Below are positions 8,375-19,743 of a stretch of 64,000 nucleotides of DNA, piece by piece; position 1 is the stretch's first letter, and the number at the start of each line of letters is the position of its first letter. This DNA comes from Mycobacterium rhizamassiliense. GTDB taxonomy: Bacteria; Actinomycetota; Actinomycetes; Mycobacteriales; Mycobacteriaceae. Location of the stretch: assembly GCF_900157375.1 (NCBI RefSeq), contig NZ_LT721901.1, positions 5,227,685 through 5,291,684 of the forward strand, given 5' to 3'. The notes below the pieces were generated by a model that was given only the letters and a program-made list of their open reading frames with translations, had not been told where the DNA came from and did not search any database. A program made the translations under genes and the position numbers.

Positions 8375-9618
8375 AATTTGCCTTGGCAAGTTACGGAACC
8401 CGCGGCGACATCGAGCCGACGATTGCCCTCGGCCGCGAATTGGTGCGCCGCGGACACAAAGTGGACATGGCCGTGTCGCCCGACCTCGTCGACTTCGTGG
8501 AAGCGTCGGGGCTTGCGGCCGTCGCTTACGGACCGGACACGCGGGAATGGGTGGACAAGTACCGCGACTTCTTCAAGTCCGTTTTGCGCAAGCCCCAAGA
8601 CCTGGTCGAGTTGCTGGCGCCCAAGGCCGAACACTGGGACCAGATGGGCACGGTGCTGATGTCCCTGGCGGACGGAGCCGACCTGCTCTACACGGGTCTG
8701 AACTTCGAGCAGCCGGCCGCCAATGTTGCTGAGTACTACAAGATCCCATTGGCCACGCTGCACTACTACCCGATGCGACCCAACGGCCAGATGGTTCCGA
8801 TGCTGCCGCCCGCACTCGGCCGCTCCGCGATGAGAGTGTTCGACTGGTTCTTCTGGCGCCTCCACAAGAAGCTCGACGACGCGCAGCGTCTCGAGTTGGG
8901 TCTGCGCAAGGCCACCGGCCCTTCGCCGCGCCGCATCACCGAACTCGGATCGCTGGAAATTCAGGCCTATGACCAGGTTTGCTTCCCCGGGTTGTCTTCC
9001 GAATGGGCGCAATCGGAGGGGCGAAGGCCGTTTGTCGGCACCCTGACGATCGAGTTCACCACGGATGCCGACGACGAGGTCGCGTCGTGGGTCGCCGCGG
9101 GAAAACCGCCGATTTACTTCGGCTTTGGCAGTGTGCCGTTCGAATCGTTCGCCAGCATGGTCGACATGATCGCCGGGGCCTGTGCGGAGCTGGGCGAGCG
9201 GGCGTTGATCCGCGCCGGCGGAAGCGATCTCAGCGATGTGCCGCACTTCGACCATGTCAAGATCGTCGACGCGGTGAGCTACGCGGCGACGTTTCCGCAG
9301 TGCCGGGCGGTCGTGCACCATGGCGGATCGGGCACCACGGCCGCGGGTCTGCGCGCCGGGGTTCCCACGTTGATCCTCTGGACAATGGGTGATCAACCCA
9401 TCTGGGGCGCACAGGTCAAACGGCTGAAAGTGGGCACCGCTCGGCGCTTTTCGACCGCGACCAAGGAAAACCTGGTCTCGGACCTGCGCACGATCCTGTC
9501 TCCGGACTGCGTCACGCGGGCCCGGGAAATCTCGCTCCACATGACCGAACCCGCCGTCAGCGTGACCAAGGCGGCCGATCTGTTGGAAGACACCGCTCGT
9601 CGCACAGCGTGTTGCTGA
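8371..9618 (+). CDS. GT1-family glycosyltransferase, copy 2
   Basis: A 415-aa paralogue with GTRGD at residues 9-13, VHHGGSGTTAAGLRAGVP near residue 313 and an intact GDQPIWG donor motif. It starts within the stop of the epimerase gene (ATGA overlap), the only one of the five copies that is translationally coupled to a sugar-modifying enzyme. The bases before its ATG (GGACCGCG) match the leader of other copies even though here they also encode the epimerase C-terminus. It is convergent with copy 3 across 16 nt. Confidence 0.93.
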   Translation: MKFALASYGTRGDIEPTIALGRELVRRGHKVDMAVSPDLVDFVEASGLAAVAYGPDTREWVDKYRDFFKSVLRKPQDLVELLAPKAEHWDQMGTVLMSLADGADLLYTGLNFEQPAANVAEYYKIPLATLHYYPMRPNGQMVPMLPPALGRSAMRVFDWFFWRLHKKLDDAQRLELGLRKATGPSPRRITELGSLEIQAYDQVCFPGLSSEWAQSEGRRPFVGTLTIEFTTDADDEVASWVAAGKPPIYFGFGSVPFESFASMVDMIAGACAELGERALIRAGGSDLSDVPHFDHVKIVDAVSYAATFPQCRAVVHHGGSGTTAAGLRAGVPTLILWTMGDQPIWGAQVKRLKVGTARRFSTATKENLVSDLRTILSPDCVTRAREISLHMTEPAVSVTKAADLLEDTARRTACC

Positions 9619-9634
9619 CGATCGAGCCGGTAGC

Positions 9635-10903
9635 TCAGGCCGTGCGTCGCACCCGGGCGAAGTTCTCGATGAGGTCGGCCGTGGTCGCGACGCTCTCGGC
9701 GGGCTTGGTCATCTGAGCGGCGATCCCGCGAGCGTGGCTGACGTATTCCGGCGACAGGATCCGCCGTAGATCGGTGACAAGGGATTCCTGCGTGGTGCTG
9801 GAGAAGCGGCGAGCGGTGCCCACTTTCAGCTGTTTGATTCGCGCACCCCAAATCGTCTGAACCAGGTCCATCGACAGGATCAGTGTGGGCACTCCGGCAC
9901 GCAGGCTCGCGGCCGTGGTGCCGGCACCGCCGTGGTGCACGACCGCGCGGCAGGCGGGGAAGGTCGCCGCGTAGTTGACCGCGCGCACCACCTTGACGTG
10001 GTCGGGCAGCGAGGCATCACTGAAGTCGCTCCAGCCGGCGCAAATCAGCGCCCGCTCCCCTAGCTCCGCGCAGGCGCCCCCGATCATTTCCAGTGTCTCC
10101 TGGGGAGATTCGACCGGCATGCTGCCAAAGCCAAAGCAAATCGGGGGTGTTCCCGCGGCGATCCAGGACGCGACCTCGTCATCGGCGTCCGTCGGCAGCT
10201 CCATGGTGAGGGCGCCGACGAAAGGCCGGCGGCCGTCCCATTTCGCCCACTCGTCCGCCAGCCCGGGGAAGCACAGTTCGTCGTAGCCCTGAATCTCCAA
10301 GGTTCCGCGGTCGGTGATCCGCCGCAGCGATGGGCTTGTCGCCTTCGGCAGGCCCAGTTCGAGCCGCTGCGCGTCCTCGGCCTTCTTGTTCATTCGCCAG
10401 GCCACCCACTCCATCACCGTCATGACCGAACGGCCCACGGGCGACGGCAGGAGCGGCAACAGATGACCGTTCGCCCGGATCGGGACGTAACACAGCGTCG
10501 CCAACGGAATGTCGTAATACTCCGCAACGTTGGCGGCCGTCTCCATGAAGCTCTCACCGGTGAAAAGCAGGTCGGCACCCTGCCCCAACGATCGCAGGGT
10601 CGTCGTCATCTCGACCCAACACCGAATGACGGTCTCCCAGATTTCGCCCCACAACCTGATCAGGTCGTGGACTTTCCAGAAGTTGCCAAAAAAGGAAGTC
10701 CAAAAGGTGCGGTAGGTGTCCAACCACGCCTGCGTGTCCAACCCATAGGAAACGGCCGGGAGTCCGGCCGTTTCCACAAATCCCACCAGGTCCGGCGGGA
10801 CGGCCATGTGCACGTCGTGTCCTCGGCCTTGCAGCTCGCGGCCAAGCGCGACGGAAGGCTCGATATCGCCACGTGTTCCGTAGCTCGCCAGGACAATCTT
10901 CAT
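9635..10903 (-). CDS. GT1-family glycosyltransferase, copy 3 (altered donor motif)
   Basis: A 422-aa paralogue with GTRGD at residues 9-13 and VHHGGAGTTAASLRAGVP near residue 314. The donor-sugar segment reads MDLVQTIWG, where copies 1, 2 and 4 have GDQPxWG and copy 5 has PDQTYWG. The Asp of the DQ pair is therefore replaced by Val, which may change or weaken donor recognition. The reading frame is otherwise intact, with no sign of decay. The leader GAAAGGCTAGGACCGCG before the ATG matches copies 1 and 5. Confidence 0.92.
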   Translation of the reverse strand: MKIVLASYGTRGDIEPSVALGRELQGRGHDVHMAVPPDLVGFVETAGLPAVSYGLDTQAWLDTYRTFWTSFFGNFWKVHDLIRLWGEIWETVIRCWVEMTTTLRSLGQGADLLFTGESFMETAANVAEYYDIPLATLCYVPIRANGHLLPLLPSPVGRSVMTVMEWVAWRMNKKAEDAQRLELGLPKATSPSLRRITDRGTLEIQGYDELCFPGLADEWAKWDGRRPFVGALTMELPTDADDEVASWIAAGTPPICFGFGSMPVESPQETLEMIGGACAELGERALICAGWSDFSDASLPDHVKVVRAVNYAATFPACRAVVHHGGAGTTAASLRAGVPTLILSMDLVQTIWGARIKQLKVGTARRFSSTTQESLVTDLRRILSPEYVSHARGIAAQMTKPAESVATTADLIENFARVRRTA

Positions 10904-11274
10904 CGCGGTCCTAGCCTTTCAGCTGTCATGTACGTAGGCAACCTCAGCAACATTATCTCCGGTTCGCCGGCTATCGGCCGACATTCGCTCCCCTTTATAG
11001 GGTCGCGGCGCGTCGCGTTGAATCGCGCGAGCTACACCCCACCCCGTGTCGCGACCAGTGACTAAGGTCACCCCCGAACCGACGGCACTCCCACTTCGGG
11101 GAGGCTACCGGCGAGATTTTGGTTCGTCGGCCTCGACACACCCTATCCAGGGTCCGATGCTAGCGGTCAGGCGCGAATGCGCGGCGGGATTGACAAAATA
11201 CCCGCTGGGACTGGCGCAACCGAGTACGTTGGCACGTACAGCGTCGCTGAGTATCCAGGTTAGGACATAGGCAT
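10904..11274. other. 371-nt divergent intergenic region
   Basis: Control region between glycosyltransferase copy 3 (leftward) and the 221-aa methyltransferase (rightward). No supported ORF is present. The block nearest copy 3 carries the conserved glycosyltransferase leader. A TTGACA at about 11190 could be a -35 box for the rightward gene, but no clear partner is seen. It is less GC-rich than its surroundings near the methyltransferase. Confidence 0.35.
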
Positions 11275-11940
11275 ATGGCGGTCGGCCAGTCATCTTCCCC
11301 CGCGCCCCTTTCTCTCAAGGACATGAGAAAGATCGAATTCGATATCATTCGATACCTCTTGCCGCGCGGCAATTTATTGACTGAGGGATCGAGTTCTCGG
11401 GAAGAGCTGCTGTGCCTTGCCTCCACCGTGCAGCGCACAAATGCCCGCCTGATCGGGGAAATAGGATTTAACGTCGGATTCTCGAGCTACGCGTTTCTAG
11501 CCGCGCATCCCGACACCAAGGTCATCTCCTTCGACCTGGGCGGCCACCGCGGCACGCGGTTCGCGAAAAGGCTTATCGACAAGAGGTTTCCGGGCAGGCA
11601 CACACTGATCTACGGGGACTCGACCAAGATCGTGCCGGAATTCGCCGCCGAGAACCCGGATTTGCGTTTCGACCTATTCTTCATCGACGGCGGCCACGAA
11701 TACGAGATTGCCAAAACCGACGTTCTGAATGTAAAGCCCCTTTGCACAGAGAAAACGGTTGTGGTCATGGACGATCTCACTCCCTGGCTCGGTTGGGGTA
11801 AGGGACCCGCTCAGGCGTGGACCGAGGCCATTAATGAAGGGCTAATCCGTCAGGATGAAATGTACAAGGACGGCGAGCCCGTTCAGGAAATGGAGCCCCC
11901 AGGAAAAAGAATCTGGGCTTTAGGCCGATACCTTTTCTGA
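11275..11940 (+). CDS. Class I SAM-dependent methyltransferase, lower-GC gene
   Basis: A 221-aa protein with a Methyltransf_24-like layout: IGEIGFNVGFSSYAFL (SAM loop, about residue 60), KVISFDLGG (acidic residue after strand 2), FDLFFIDGGHEYEIAKTD (about residue 135) and VVVMDDLTPW. It is related in fold to TylF/Rmt-type and cephalosporin hydroxylase-like enzymes, but is shorter and not a duplicate of the TylF pair. Codon use is visibly more AT-rich than the neighbours, with ATT, TTA, AAA and AAT codons in the first third. This suggests later acquisition. Substrate unknown; glycolipid methylation is inferred from context. Confidence 0.82.
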   Translation: MAVGQSSSPAPLSLKDMRKIEFDIIRYLLPRGNLLTEGSSSREELLCLASTVQRTNARLIGEIGFNVGFSSYAFLAAHPDTKVISFDLGGHRGTRFAKRLIDKRFPGRHTLIYGDSTKIVPEFAAENPDLRFDLFFIDGGHEYEIAKTDVLNVKPLCTEKTVVVMDDLTPWLGWGKGPAQAWTEAINEGLIRQDEMYKDGEPVQEMEPPGKRIWALGRYLF

Positions 11941-12029
11941 TAATCGCCCGAAATAAATCGCGTGCGGCTGGCGTATTCGCGTTGCCGTTTGCCGGGGGAC
12001 CGGCGGCCGAGGCGCACCGATCAGCCGGC

Positions 12030-13289
12030 TTAGCGCTCCCTGGCAAACTTTTCCAGCAGATCGGCCGTGTCGGCCACGCTTTCCGCGGGTTTGGTCATCT
12101 CGGTGGCGATCTCGCGGGCCCGGATCGCGACCTCGGGCGCGAGGATCTGGCGCAGGTCCGCGACCAATGTGTCCTCGGTGGTGGTCGAGAAACGCCGGGA
12201 CGTGCCGACCTTCAATCGCTTGACCTGAGCTCCCCAAATGGGCTGATCGCCCAGCATGGACAGGACCAGCGTCGGAACCCCGGCGCGCAGGCTCGCGGCG
12301 GTGGTGCCGGCGCCGCCGTGATGGACGACGGCGCGGCAAGTCGGGAAAATCGCCGCGTGGTTTACCGAGCCCACTACTTTGACGTGGTCGGACACCGGGA
12401 TATCGCTGAAGTCGCTCCAGCCGGCGCAGATCAACGCCCGTTCGCCCAGTCGCGCGCACGCCGCGCTGATCATCCCGACGGTGTCGGCCGGAGACTGCAC
12501 CGGCATGCTGCCAAAGCCGAAGTAGATCGGCGAAGTACCCGCGGCGATCCACGACGCGACCTCGTCATCGGCGTCCGTGGCGAACTCCATCGTCAGACCG
12601 CCGACAAACGGACGGCGGTCCTCCCATTTCGCCCATTCGTCCGCCAGCCCGGGAAAGCAAAGTTCTTGATAGGCCTGAATTTCCAGCGAACCCCGTTGCG
12701 CGATTCGTCGCGACGCTGCGGATTTCGCCTTCGGCAGGCCCAATTCCCGGCGCTGCGCATCCTCGACCCTTTTGAGCAACCGCCATTGCGTCCAGTCGAG
12801 CACCTTCATTGCGGCGCGACCCATGAACGGCGGCAGCGGCCGAACCAGCTGGCCATTGGCCCGCGCGGGAAAGTAATGCAGCGTGGCCAGCGGAATGTCG
12901 TAGAACTCCGCGACGTTCGCGGCGGGCTCCTGGTAACCCAGGCCGGTCACCAGCACGTCCGCCCCCTCGGCCAGCGACACCAGCGCAGAGCTCGCGCTCT
13001 CCCAGCACATGGTGGCCAATTCCCAGACCTCGTGCAGCAGTCCGGCGGCGCGGCCGACCCGCCAGAAGTTGCGCAGGAACGACGTCCAGAAGTTGCGATG
13101 CGCGTCCAGCCACGCCTGCGTGTCCTCGCCGTAGGCCGCCCCCGTCAGGCCGGCGGACTCGACAAACCAGACCAGATCCGGCGGAACGGCCATGCATACG
13201 TCGTGTCCTCGGCGCATCAGTTCACGGCCCACCGCGATGGAAGGCTCAATGTCGCCGCGAGTGCCGTAGCTCGCGATCACAAATTTCAT
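12030..13289 (-). CDS. GT1-family glycosyltransferase, copy 4
   Basis: A 419-aa paralogue starting MKFVIASYGTRGD. It has GTRGD at residues 9-13, VHHGGAGTTAASLRAGVP near residue 315 and an intact GDQPIWG motif. The ATG at 13289 is preceded by GGGTGGGAG. A GTG four codons upstream (13301) overlaps that purine run, so it is less likely the start. Unlike copies 1, 3 and 5 it lacks the conserved AGGNNCG leader, so it has its own upstream region. It is convergent with the low-GC methyltransferase. Confidence 0.92.
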   Translation of the reverse strand: MKFVIASYGTRGDIEPSIAVGRELMRRGHDVCMAVPPDLVWFVESAGLTGAAYGEDTQAWLDAHRNFWTSFLRNFWRVGRAAGLLHEVWELATMCWESASSALVSLAEGADVLVTGLGYQEPAANVAEFYDIPLATLHYFPARANGQLVRPLPPFMGRAAMKVLDWTQWRLLKRVEDAQRRELGLPKAKSAASRRIAQRGSLEIQAYQELCFPGLADEWAKWEDRRPFVGGLTMEFATDADDEVASWIAAGTSPIYFGFGSMPVQSPADTVGMISAACARLGERALICAGWSDFSDIPVSDHVKVVGSVNHAAIFPTCRAVVHHGGAGTTAASLRAGVPTLVLSMLGDQPIWGAQVKRLKVGTSRRFSTTTEDTLVADLRQILAPEVAIRAREIATEMTKPAESVADTADLLEKFARER

Positions 13290-13540
13290 TGCGTCTCCCA
13301 CCCTTCAGTCATCGTCGACCCCGAGCAAAATTATTCATGGATCGGAGCGTGGCGTTGGGGCATTCGCAATTTGACTTCGACAGAAATTCGTCGCGTGTTA
13401 CTGATTTTGCCACACAGCTAACTGCACACAGCCACTCAGCAAACGGATTTACCGGTAAAACACCTGGTGAACTCTGGTTAACGCAAAGCCTCTGGGGATG
13501 CATTGCACCCGCCGAATCCGGCGGGCAGCGATATCCGGAG

Positions 13541-14818
13541 TTACTTTAGCCAAGCCTTATCTGGGCAGATGGCAAACTTCTCCACCAGGTCGGCGGCGGT
13601 GGCCACGCTTTCGGAGGGCTTGGTCATCTGGGTGGCGATCTCGCGGGCTCGAGCGACATATTCGGGGGCGAGAACCCGGCGCAGGTCGGTGACGAGCGAT
13701 TCGCGAGTGGTGCCCGAGAAGCGACGCGCGGTGCCCACCTTCAGCCTTTTGACTCGCACGCCCCAATACGTCTGATCGGGCCCCGTCGACAGGATGAGCG
13801 TCGGCACCCCGGCGCGCATGCTCGCCGCCGTGGTACCCGCGCCGCCGTGATGCACGACGGCCCGGCAGGCCGGGAAGATGGCCGCGTAGTTGACCGGTCC
13901 CACGACCATGACGTGATCGGGAATCCGGACATCGCTGAAGTCGGTGCCGCCGGCGCAGATCAGCGCCCGCTCTCCCAGCCGCGCGCACGCGTCGCCGATC
14001 ATCGCGACCGTCTCGGCCGCCGATTCCACCGCGATGCTGCCGAAGCCGAAGCAGATCGGGGGCGTCCCCGCGGCGATCCACGACGCGACGCGGTCATCGT
14101 TGTCCGTCGTCAGTTCCATCGTCAGCGCGCCGATGAAGGGCCGCTGACCGTCCCACTTCGCCCATTCGGACGCCAGCCCGGGGAAGCAGACCTCGTCGTA
14201 GGCCTGGATCTCCAACGAGCCGCGTTCGGCGATGCGGGTGGGCGAAGGACTGGTCGCCTTCGGCAACCCCAGTTCGCGGCGCTGTTTATCCTCCGCCTTT
14301 TTGTTCATGTGCCAGAAGACCCAATCCAGCGCCGCCATGCCGGAGCGGCCCACGGGCGCGGGCAGGCTGGGAACGAGTTGACCGTTGGGCCGCACCGGGA
14401 AGTTGTGCAGCGTCGCCAACGGGATGTCGTAGAACTCCGCGACGTTGGCGGCCGGCTCCTGGAAGCTCTGGCTGGTGAGCAGGAGGTCGGCGCCGTCCGC
14501 CAACTCGGTGGCCGTCATGCTCATCTCCGCCCAGCACTGCGCTACGGGCTCCCAATATTCGCGCCACAGGCCGACCAGCTCCTGCACCTTCCAGAAGTTG
14601 CCGAAGAACGACGTCCAGAAGTTGCGGTACCGCTCCAGCCAGGCCTGAGTGTCCAGGCCATAGGTAACCGTCGTGAGCCCCGCCGCCTGGCTGAACTCGA
14701 CCAGGTCGGGCGGAACACCCATGCGCACCTCGTGCCCACGGCGGAGCAGCTCTCGCCCGACGGCCACGGACGGCTCGATATCGCCACGCGTTCCATAGCA
14801 CGTCAAGGCAAATCTCAT
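13541..14818 (-). CDS. GT1-family glycosyltransferase, copy 5
   Basis: A 425-aa paralogue starting MRFALTCYGTRGD, with VHHGGAGTTAASMRAGVP near residue 313 and the donor segment GPDQTYWG, which keeps the DQ pair in a different setting. The upstream sequence TGAAAGGCCAGGACCGGCG before the ATG at 14818 closely matches that of copy 3, evidence that the two were duplicated with their leaders. A 15-codon in-frame extension upstream reads through this leader and was not used. The gene to its right is the conserved lipL, so this is the inner border of the island. Confidence 0.92.
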   Translation of the reverse strand: MRFALTCYGTRGDIEPSVAVGRELLRRGHEVRMGVPPDLVEFSQAAGLTTVTYGLDTQAWLERYRNFWTSFFGNFWKVQELVGLWREYWEPVAQCWAEMSMTATELADGADLLLTSQSFQEPAANVAEFYDIPLATLHNFPVRPNGQLVPSLPAPVGRSGMAALDWVFWHMNKKAEDKQRRELGLPKATSPSPTRIAERGSLEIQAYDEVCFPGLASEWAKWDGQRPFIGALTMELTTDNDDRVASWIAAGTPPICFGFGSIAVESAAETVAMIGDACARLGERALICAGGTDFSDVRIPDHVMVVGPVNYAAIFPACRAVVHHGGAGTTAASMRAGVPTLILSTGPDQTYWGVRVKRLKVGTARRFSGTTRESLVTDLRRVLAPEYVARAREIATQMTKPSESVATAADLVEKFAICPDKAWLK

Positions 14819-15110
14819 CGCCGGTCCTGGCCTTTCAATTGTCATGCGCTGAGGGGGCGTCAAGGGCCGCAGTGATTATCCCTAGTTCGGAGACCTTGCG
14901 GGCGACTTTGAACTCATCTGCGCACGCGCCGATACCACGGAATTCGTCGACGTCAATATCGGTAATGCGCTGGATGGACCGAACACCGCTGTGGAAGTCG
15001 GTCATCAGAACATCGTCCTTACCAGTTTGGCGCGCTCATCGCCGTTTTCAGGCCCCGGTGATGAACGTCACAAGTCGTGGCATTCCCCTGGATCGCAGGC
15101 CAAAACGAAC

Positions 15111-16397
15111 TCAGCCCGTTGCGGCCCCCGGTTCCGAGAACGGCGACCCGAATTCGGTGATCGGCTGGAAGCCGCGTTTGCGCGCCTTCGCGACGCCCGA
15201 TTTCAACAGGTTGCCCAGCGTCGCGACGCCCGAGTGGTCCAGCGCCAGGAAGGGCGACAGCAGCCGGTTGTGCACGAAGGCGAACGCCAGCCCGCTGGCC
15301 GGGTCGGCCCAGCCGAACGAGCCGCCCATCCCCACATGCCCGAAGCCCGGCACGACGTTGCCGAACGGGATGCTGTGGTAGCCGAGGTGGAACGACAACG
15401 GCACCAGCACATTGCGGTCCCTCTTGAGGCTGCGCCGCCCGGTCAGCCCGGCGACGATCTCGCGGGACAGGAACCGGGTGCCGTCGATCTCACCGCCGTT
15501 GGCGATGGCGCCGTACATGCGCACCAGGCCCCGGGCCGTCGCCACCCCGTTCGCCGCCGGCATCTCGGCGTCGAGCAGCGGAATGTCGCCCTTGACGGCG
15601 GCCATGACGCCCTGGAAATAGATGGCCCGGAATCCGCCGGACAGCTCCGCGGCGAGCTTGCACGTCAGCGAGCTGAGCAGCGGGTTGCCGATGATGTTCT
15701 GGGGCGCGATGATCTCGGCGACCCGCGTGGGGCCCCCGGCGGGCGGCCGGCCCAAGTGCAGGCCGTCCGTGCCCAGCGGCTCGGCGAGCTCCTCGCGAAT
15801 CAGGTCGCGCATGCCCTTTCCGGTCACGGCCCGGGCCAGCCCGGACATCAGCCAGCCGAAGGTGAGCGCGTGATATGCGGGTTTGCCAAGCAGGCGTCCC
15901 GGCGGGGCCGCCGCCAAGCGCTGCTCCATCAGGACATGGTCCAGCAAGTCCTCGCGGGTCGCCCCGCGTAGGCCCGACAGCCCGGCCCGGTGCCTCATCA
16001 CCTCACGCACGGTCAGGGCGGACTTCCCGTTGGCGCCGAACTCCGGCCAGTACTCGGCGACCGGAGCCTCGTAGTCGATCAGCCCGCGATCGGCCAGTCG
16101 GTGGATGACCGTGGCGGCCAAGCCCTTGGTGGCCGAGAAGACCATCGGCGCACGGTCGGCCGTCCAGGGCACCTGGCCCGCTCGGTCCGACCAACCCGTC
16201 CACACGTCCACGACGGGTTGACCGTCGAGGTAGACCGCCAGTGCGCCGCCGCCGAAGCGCCGGCCGGGAAACAGGCTCGAGAACCCACGAACGACGCAGG
16301 AAAAGTTTGGGTCCGCCGCGCCGGACACACGATGACCTGCGTCAGGGGCATCGTGGGAGGGGACCGCGCGGAGATCGACCCGGGATTCTGCCGTCAC
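15111..16397 (-). CDS. lipL: LipL, beta-lactamase-like serine esterase/lipase
   Basis: A 428-aa family VIII esterase with the serine beta-lactamase fold, orthologous by sequence and order to Rv1497. The nucleophile motif is SATK (Ser88, Lys91) in MVFSATKGLAATV. A Tyr-containing YHALTFGWL near residue 172 supplies the second catalytic element, and a GFGHVGMGGSFGW loop lies near the C-terminus. No signal peptide is seen. It lies 64 nt downstream of meaB and could be cotranscribed. The start is the GTG at 16397, directly after an AT-rich stretch. It marks the beginning of the conserved backbone next to the island. Confidence 0.9.
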   Translation of the reverse strand: MTAESRVDLRAVPSHDAPDAGHRVSGAADPNFSCVVRGFSSLFPGRRFGGGALAVYLDGQPVVDVWTGWSDRAGQVPWTADRAPMVFSATKGLAATVIHRLADRGLIDYEAPVAEYWPEFGANGKSALTVREVMRHRAGLSGLRGATREDLLDHVLMEQRLAAAPPGRLLGKPAYHALTFGWLMSGLARAVTGKGMRDLIREELAEPLGTDGLHLGRPPAGGPTRVAEIIAPQNIIGNPLLSSLTCKLAAELSGGFRAIYFQGVMAAVKGDIPLLDAEMPAANGVATARGLVRMYGAIANGGEIDGTRFLSREIVAGLTGRRSLKRDRNVLVPLSFHLGYHSIPFGNVVPGFGHVGMGGSFGWADPASGLAFAFVHNRLLSPFLALDHSGVATLGNLLKSGVAKARKRGFQPITEFGSPFSEPGAATG

Positions 16398-16461
16398 ATT
16401 TTTGAATTTACTTCGGATTCACGGTGCCCAAGTGCAGAACTTTGAATAATTAACCATTCCG

Positions 16462-17433
16462 TTAGCGCGACGCGGCGTCTAGTATTTGCTGGGCCGCCAG
16501 CGCCGGGGTCAACTCCCCCGCTTTGACCTGACTCTCCACGTCGGCGCGAATCTTGCGGACGGCGGGGTTGGACAGCACCCGGTCCAACACGGTGTCGCGG
16601 ACCATCTGCCACGTCCAGTCGACCTGCTGGGCCCGGCGACGCGCTTCGAACTCGCCCGCCTCGGTCAGCACCTCGCGATGACGCTCGACGGTTTCCCACA
16701 TCTCGTCCAGGCCCGTGCCCTCGGCGGCGCTCATCGTGAGAACCGGTGGCCGCCATAGGGTTTCGCGCGGATAGATCAGCCTGATCGCAGAGGAGAGCTC
16801 GCGCGCGGCGGCGCGTGCATCCGGCAGATGCTTGCCGTCGGCCTTGTTCACCACCACGATGTCGGCCAGTTCCAGCACACCCTTTTTGATGCCCTGCAGC
16901 TGATCGCCGGTGCGCGCCAGGGTTAGCAGGATGAAGGTGTCGACCATATTGGCGACCGCCACCTCGGACTGCCCGACGCCGACGGTTTCGATCAGGATCA
17001 CATCGAATCCGGCTGCCTCCAGCAGGACGACGGTCTCCCGCGTCGCCTTTGCTACACCGCCCAAAGTCCCCGATGTGGGCGACGGGCGGATGTAGGCATC
17101 CGGGTGAACCGCCAGGCGCGACATCCTGGTCTTGTCGCCGAGGATCGACCCACCGGTACGGGTCGACGACGGGTCGACCGCCAGGACCGCCACCCGATGC
17201 CCCTGCTCGATCAGATGCATGCCGAGCGACTCGATGGTGGTGGACTTGCCCACCCCCGGAACCCCGGTGATGCCGACCCGGTGCGCGTTGCCCGCGTCGG
17301 GGAGCAATTCCAGCAGCATCTGCTGCGCCTTCTCGCGATGGTCGGCGCGGGTGGATTCCAGCAGCGTGATCGCCCGCGGCAGCGCCGCACGGTCGCCGTT
17401 GCGGATCGAGTCCGCCAGGCTTCGGGACGTCAT
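16462..17433 (-). CDS. meaB: MeaB/ArgK-type GTPase chaperone of methylmalonyl-CoA mutase
   Basis: A 323-aa G3E GTPase with Walker A GVPGVGKST near residue 58, an ETVGVGQSE switch region and the base-specificity motif NKAD. MeaB protects methylmalonyl-CoA mutase and gates cobalamin loading. It follows mutB by 42 nt on the same strand. In M. tuberculosis the mazEF4 toxin-antitoxin genes (Rv1494-Rv1495) lie between mutB and this gene (Rv1496); here there is no room for them. Confidence 0.95.
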   Translation of the reverse strand: MTSRSLADSIRNGDRAALPRAITLLESTRADHREKAQQMLLELLPDAGNAHRVGITGVPGVGKSTTIESLGMHLIEQGHRVAVLAVDPSSTRTGGSILGDKTRMSRLAVHPDAYIRPSPTSGTLGGVAKATRETVVLLEAAGFDVILIETVGVGQSEVAVANMVDTFILLTLARTGDQLQGIKKGVLELADIVVVNKADGKHLPDARAAARELSSAIRLIYPRETLWRPPVLTMSAAEGTGLDEMWETVERHREVLTEAGEFEARRRAQQVDWTWQMVRDTVLDRVLSNPAVRKIRADVESQVKAGELTPALAAQQILDAASR

Positions 17434-17475
17434 CTGCTGCCCCTCATCGCTCGCGGGAAAAGTCGATGGCCGGCA

Positions 17476-19737
<2,262 letters not shown>

Positions 19738-19743
19738 CGTTTA

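Noticed and set aside
1..15110. Genomic island bounded by an insertion sequence or integrase
   Set aside because: No transposase, integrase, tRNA or attachment-site repeat was found in the window; the left border is outside it.
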